From Verrucomicrobiota bacterium (GTDB taxonomy: Bacteria; Verrucomicrobiota; Verrucomicrobiae; Limisphaerales; UBA11358), in NCBI GenBank assembly GCA_014860005.1, contig JACZKP010000051.1:1-43942 (forward strand): 43,942 bases of DNA, read 5' to 3'. Shown here in pieces: positions 42,368 to 43,942 of this stretch. Made by a program: the position numbers and the translations under genes. Under the pieces are notes generated by a model, which worked only from the letters and a program-made list of their open reading frames with translations, had not been told where the DNA came from and made no database searches. Within the stretch, counting starts at the first letter, position 1; each line of letters starts with the position of its first letter.

Positions 42368-43654
42368 TCACGCGGAAGCCTTCAACGCCTGCGCGAGGTC
42401 CGCCAAAATGTCGTCAATATGCTCAAGGCCGATGCTCAATCGCACGAGGTCGGGCGTAATGCCGGCCGCGCGTTGTTGTTCCTCGTTCAATTGCGAGTGC
42501 GTCGTGGAGGCCGGATGAATGGCCAGCGACTTTGCATCGCCCACGTTCGCGAGATGCGAAAGCAGCTTGAGCGAATCAATGAACTTGCGTCCGGCTTCGA
42601 GACCGCCCTTGATGCCGAACACGACCATCGAACCGCCTTTGCCGCGCAGATACTTTTGATTGCGCGCAAACTCCGGATCGTCCGGCAGACCGGGGAATCG
42701 CACCCAGGTGACTTGCGGTTGTTGCTTGAGCCATTGCGCCACGGCAAGGCCGTTCTGGCAATGTCGTTCGACCCGCAGCGGCAACGTTTCGATGCCTTGA
42801 AGAAACATCCACGAATTGTCCGGTGCGATGCACGCGCCGAGATTGCGCAACGGCACAGTCCTCATGCGCAGGATGAACGCCAGCGGGCGCAGCGGCTCGG
42901 GCAGATCAATCCCCCAACGCAAGCCGTGATAACTGTTGTCCGGCGTCGTGTAGAGGGAATGTTTGCCCTCCGCCCAGTTGAATCGGCCACTGTCCACCAC
43001 CACCCCGCCGATGCCGGTGCCGTGGCCGCCAAGCCACTTGGTCAGCGAATGCACCACGATGTCCGCGCCGTGCGCAAGCGGCTGCGTGAGATACGGCGTG
43101 CTAAAGGTGGAATCCACAATGAGCGGAAGGCCGTTGGCGTGCGCGATCTTCGCGATGGCTTCCAGGTCGGCTATCTCCAGTGCCGGGTTCGACACGGTTT
43201 CGCAGAACAACGCGCGCGTTTTCGCATCAATGGCTTTGGCGAAGTTCTGCGGGTCGGTCGAGTCCACCAACTTCACGGTGATGCCGAGCGCGGGCAGGAT
43301 GTCATTGAACTGCGTGTAGGTGCCGCCGTAAAGATTGCGCGCGGAGACGATGTTGTCGCCCGCCTGCGCCACGTTGATGACGGAATAGAAAACGCCGCTG
43401 GTGCCGGAGGCGACGCCCAGTCCGCCCATTTCCGGCGCGCCTTCAAGCAACGCCACGCGTTTTTCCAGCACGTCGGTCGTGGGGTTCATCAGGCGTGTGT
43501 AGATGTTGCCCAGTTCGCGCAACGCAAAGAGGTTCGCGGCGTGTTCGGTATTCTTGAACACGTAGGAACTGGTGCGATAAATCGGCACCGCGCGGGACAA
43601 AGTGACCGGATCCGGCTGCGTGCCGCCGTGCAAACAAAGTGTTTCGAGTTTCAT
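42368..43654 (-). CDS. metY: O-acetylhomoserine sulfhydrylase (PLP enzyme)
   Basis: A 428-residue Cys/Met metabolism PLP enzyme that makes homocysteine from O-acetylhomoserine and sulfide. Family features include [13 protein letters not shown] at the start, [62 protein letters not shown] and the PLP lysine in [13 protein letters not shown]. The length fits MetY. The ATG at 43654 is chosen since conserved sequence begins with it; the frame continues upstream without protein character. It precedes metX in the same transcript. No SAM riboswitch was recognised upstream. Confidence 0.92.
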   Translation of the reverse strand: MKLETLCLHGGTQPDPVTLSRAVPIYRTSSYVFKNTEHAANLFALRELGNIYTRLMNPTTDVLEKRVALLEGAPEMGGLGVASGTSGVFYSVINVAQAGDNIVSARNLYGGTYTQFNDILPALGITVKLVDSTDPQNFAKAIDAKTRALFCETVSNPALEIADLEAIAKIAHANGLPLIVDSTFSTPYLTQPLAHGADIVVHSLTKWLGGHGTGIGGVVVDSGRFNWAEGKHSLYTTPDNSYHGLRWGIDLPEPLRPLAFILRMRTVPLRNLGACIAPDNSWMFLQGIETLPLRVERHCQNGLAVAQWLKQQPQVTWVRFPGLPDDPEFARNQKYLRGKGGSMVVFGIKGGLEAGRKFIDSLKLLSHLANVGDAKSLAIHPASTTHSQLNEEQQRAAGITPDLVRLSIGLEHIDDILADLAQALKASA

Positions 43655-43942
43655 GCTGCGTGAGTGTATGCAAGCCGGCCTGCGGGCTGCAACTGCGCAG
43701 TGGAAGGTCTGGGGCGAACGGCGGGTTGCCGTCCGCGGAAAGGGATCGGAGGCTCCGAGCCAGGCGAAGCCTTGTCCCTTGACGTGCGAATCGGCTAAAG
43801 GATCGAGCCGGGCCGGGAAAGTAATGCCTCTGTCTTGCCCGGCGAGAACGCTCGTAGCGCAGGATTCCATCCTGCCGTATCGCGGATTTCCAATCAGTTG
43901 TGTTTGGCATGTGAGGTTGGAATGCGCGATGGGGCGCGGGGC
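43655..43942. other. upstream region of metY with a repeat fragment
   Basis: This stretch should contain the metY promoter (minus strand). I see no SAM-I/II riboswitch landmarks. A small palindrome, GCAGGATTCCATCCTGC at 43859-43875, is preceded by CTCGTAGC and followed by CGTATCGCGG. This has the form of an interspersed repeat. The rest shows nothing I can support. Confidence 0.4.

Noticed and set aside
41306..43663. Very long open frame (785 codons) on the plus strand
   Set aside because: It lies antisense to metX and metY, is rich in Arg and His with no domain, and results from the codon bias of the real genes.
43655..43942. Possible SAM riboswitch upstream of metY
   Set aside because: No conserved SAM-I or SAM-II core could be found on the minus strand.

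Overview
The window is a high-GC bacterial chromosome segment, most likely from a Verrucomicrobiota bacterium of the Limisphaerales/Pedosphaera type. That assignment is an inference. It rests on a cupredoxin/cytochrome c protein of PVC style, a serine/threonine kinase with a zinc ribbon, several ECF sigma factors (one fused to membrane helices), SxtJ-like and COG3541 genes, frequent GTG/TTG starts, weak Shine-Dalgarno sites, and many short palindromic repeats between and inside genes. No rRNA, tRNA, CRISPR array, transposase or integrase was recognised.

Layout. 1-1009: debris of one or two accessory genes and a non-coding stretch. 1010-6497: a CorA magnesium channel, a PAS histidine kinase with its sigma-54 response regulator, and a GT-C type membrane glycosyltransferase. 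6831-11822: a complete five-gene NAD-linked bidirectional [NiFe] hydrogenase operon, hoxEFUYH, with no maturation genes beside it. 11917-17222: secreted or membrane-anchored hydrolases (an Ntn amidase-like protein and two S41 peptidases), a VOC protein, and remnants of two dead genes. 17247-22668: small DUF proteins, an ECF sigma factor overlapping a membrane-anchored partner, a sigma factor fused to a polytopic membrane domain, a TPR-like protein and a truncated secreted ORF. 22779-28817: an SxtJ-like protein, a cupredoxin/cytochrome c protein, an AbgT transporter, a GAF protein and a ureidoglycine aminohydrolase.

29060-33776 (minus strand) is a tight three-gene operon. A transmembrane Ser/Thr kinase, a HEAT-repeat exported protein and a small exported protein all carry the same Ig-like (Big_5) domain, which suggests a kinase-linked envelope system. 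33934-39883 (minus strand) is the best candidate for an undescribed system: a nucleotidyltransferase, an N6-adenine methylase, a single HsdS-type specificity subunit, a second methylase with an N-terminal nuclease-like domain, and a second nucleotidyltransferase, with no HsdR translocase. In the second methylase-like protein both the nuclease-like motif and the NPP(Y/F) motif are altered. 39991-43654 holds another ECF sigma factor, a 252-bp palindromic repeat, and metX-metY for homocysteine synthesis by direct sulfhydrylation.

A second theme is the repeats. One roughly 67-bp palindromic element occurs once between genes and once, in frame, inside a nucleotidyltransferase. Three further repeat-like inserts interrupt the other nucleotidyltransferase, one of them apparently breaking its reading frame. 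Another repeat-like insert lies in the kinase domain of the Ser/Thr kinase.
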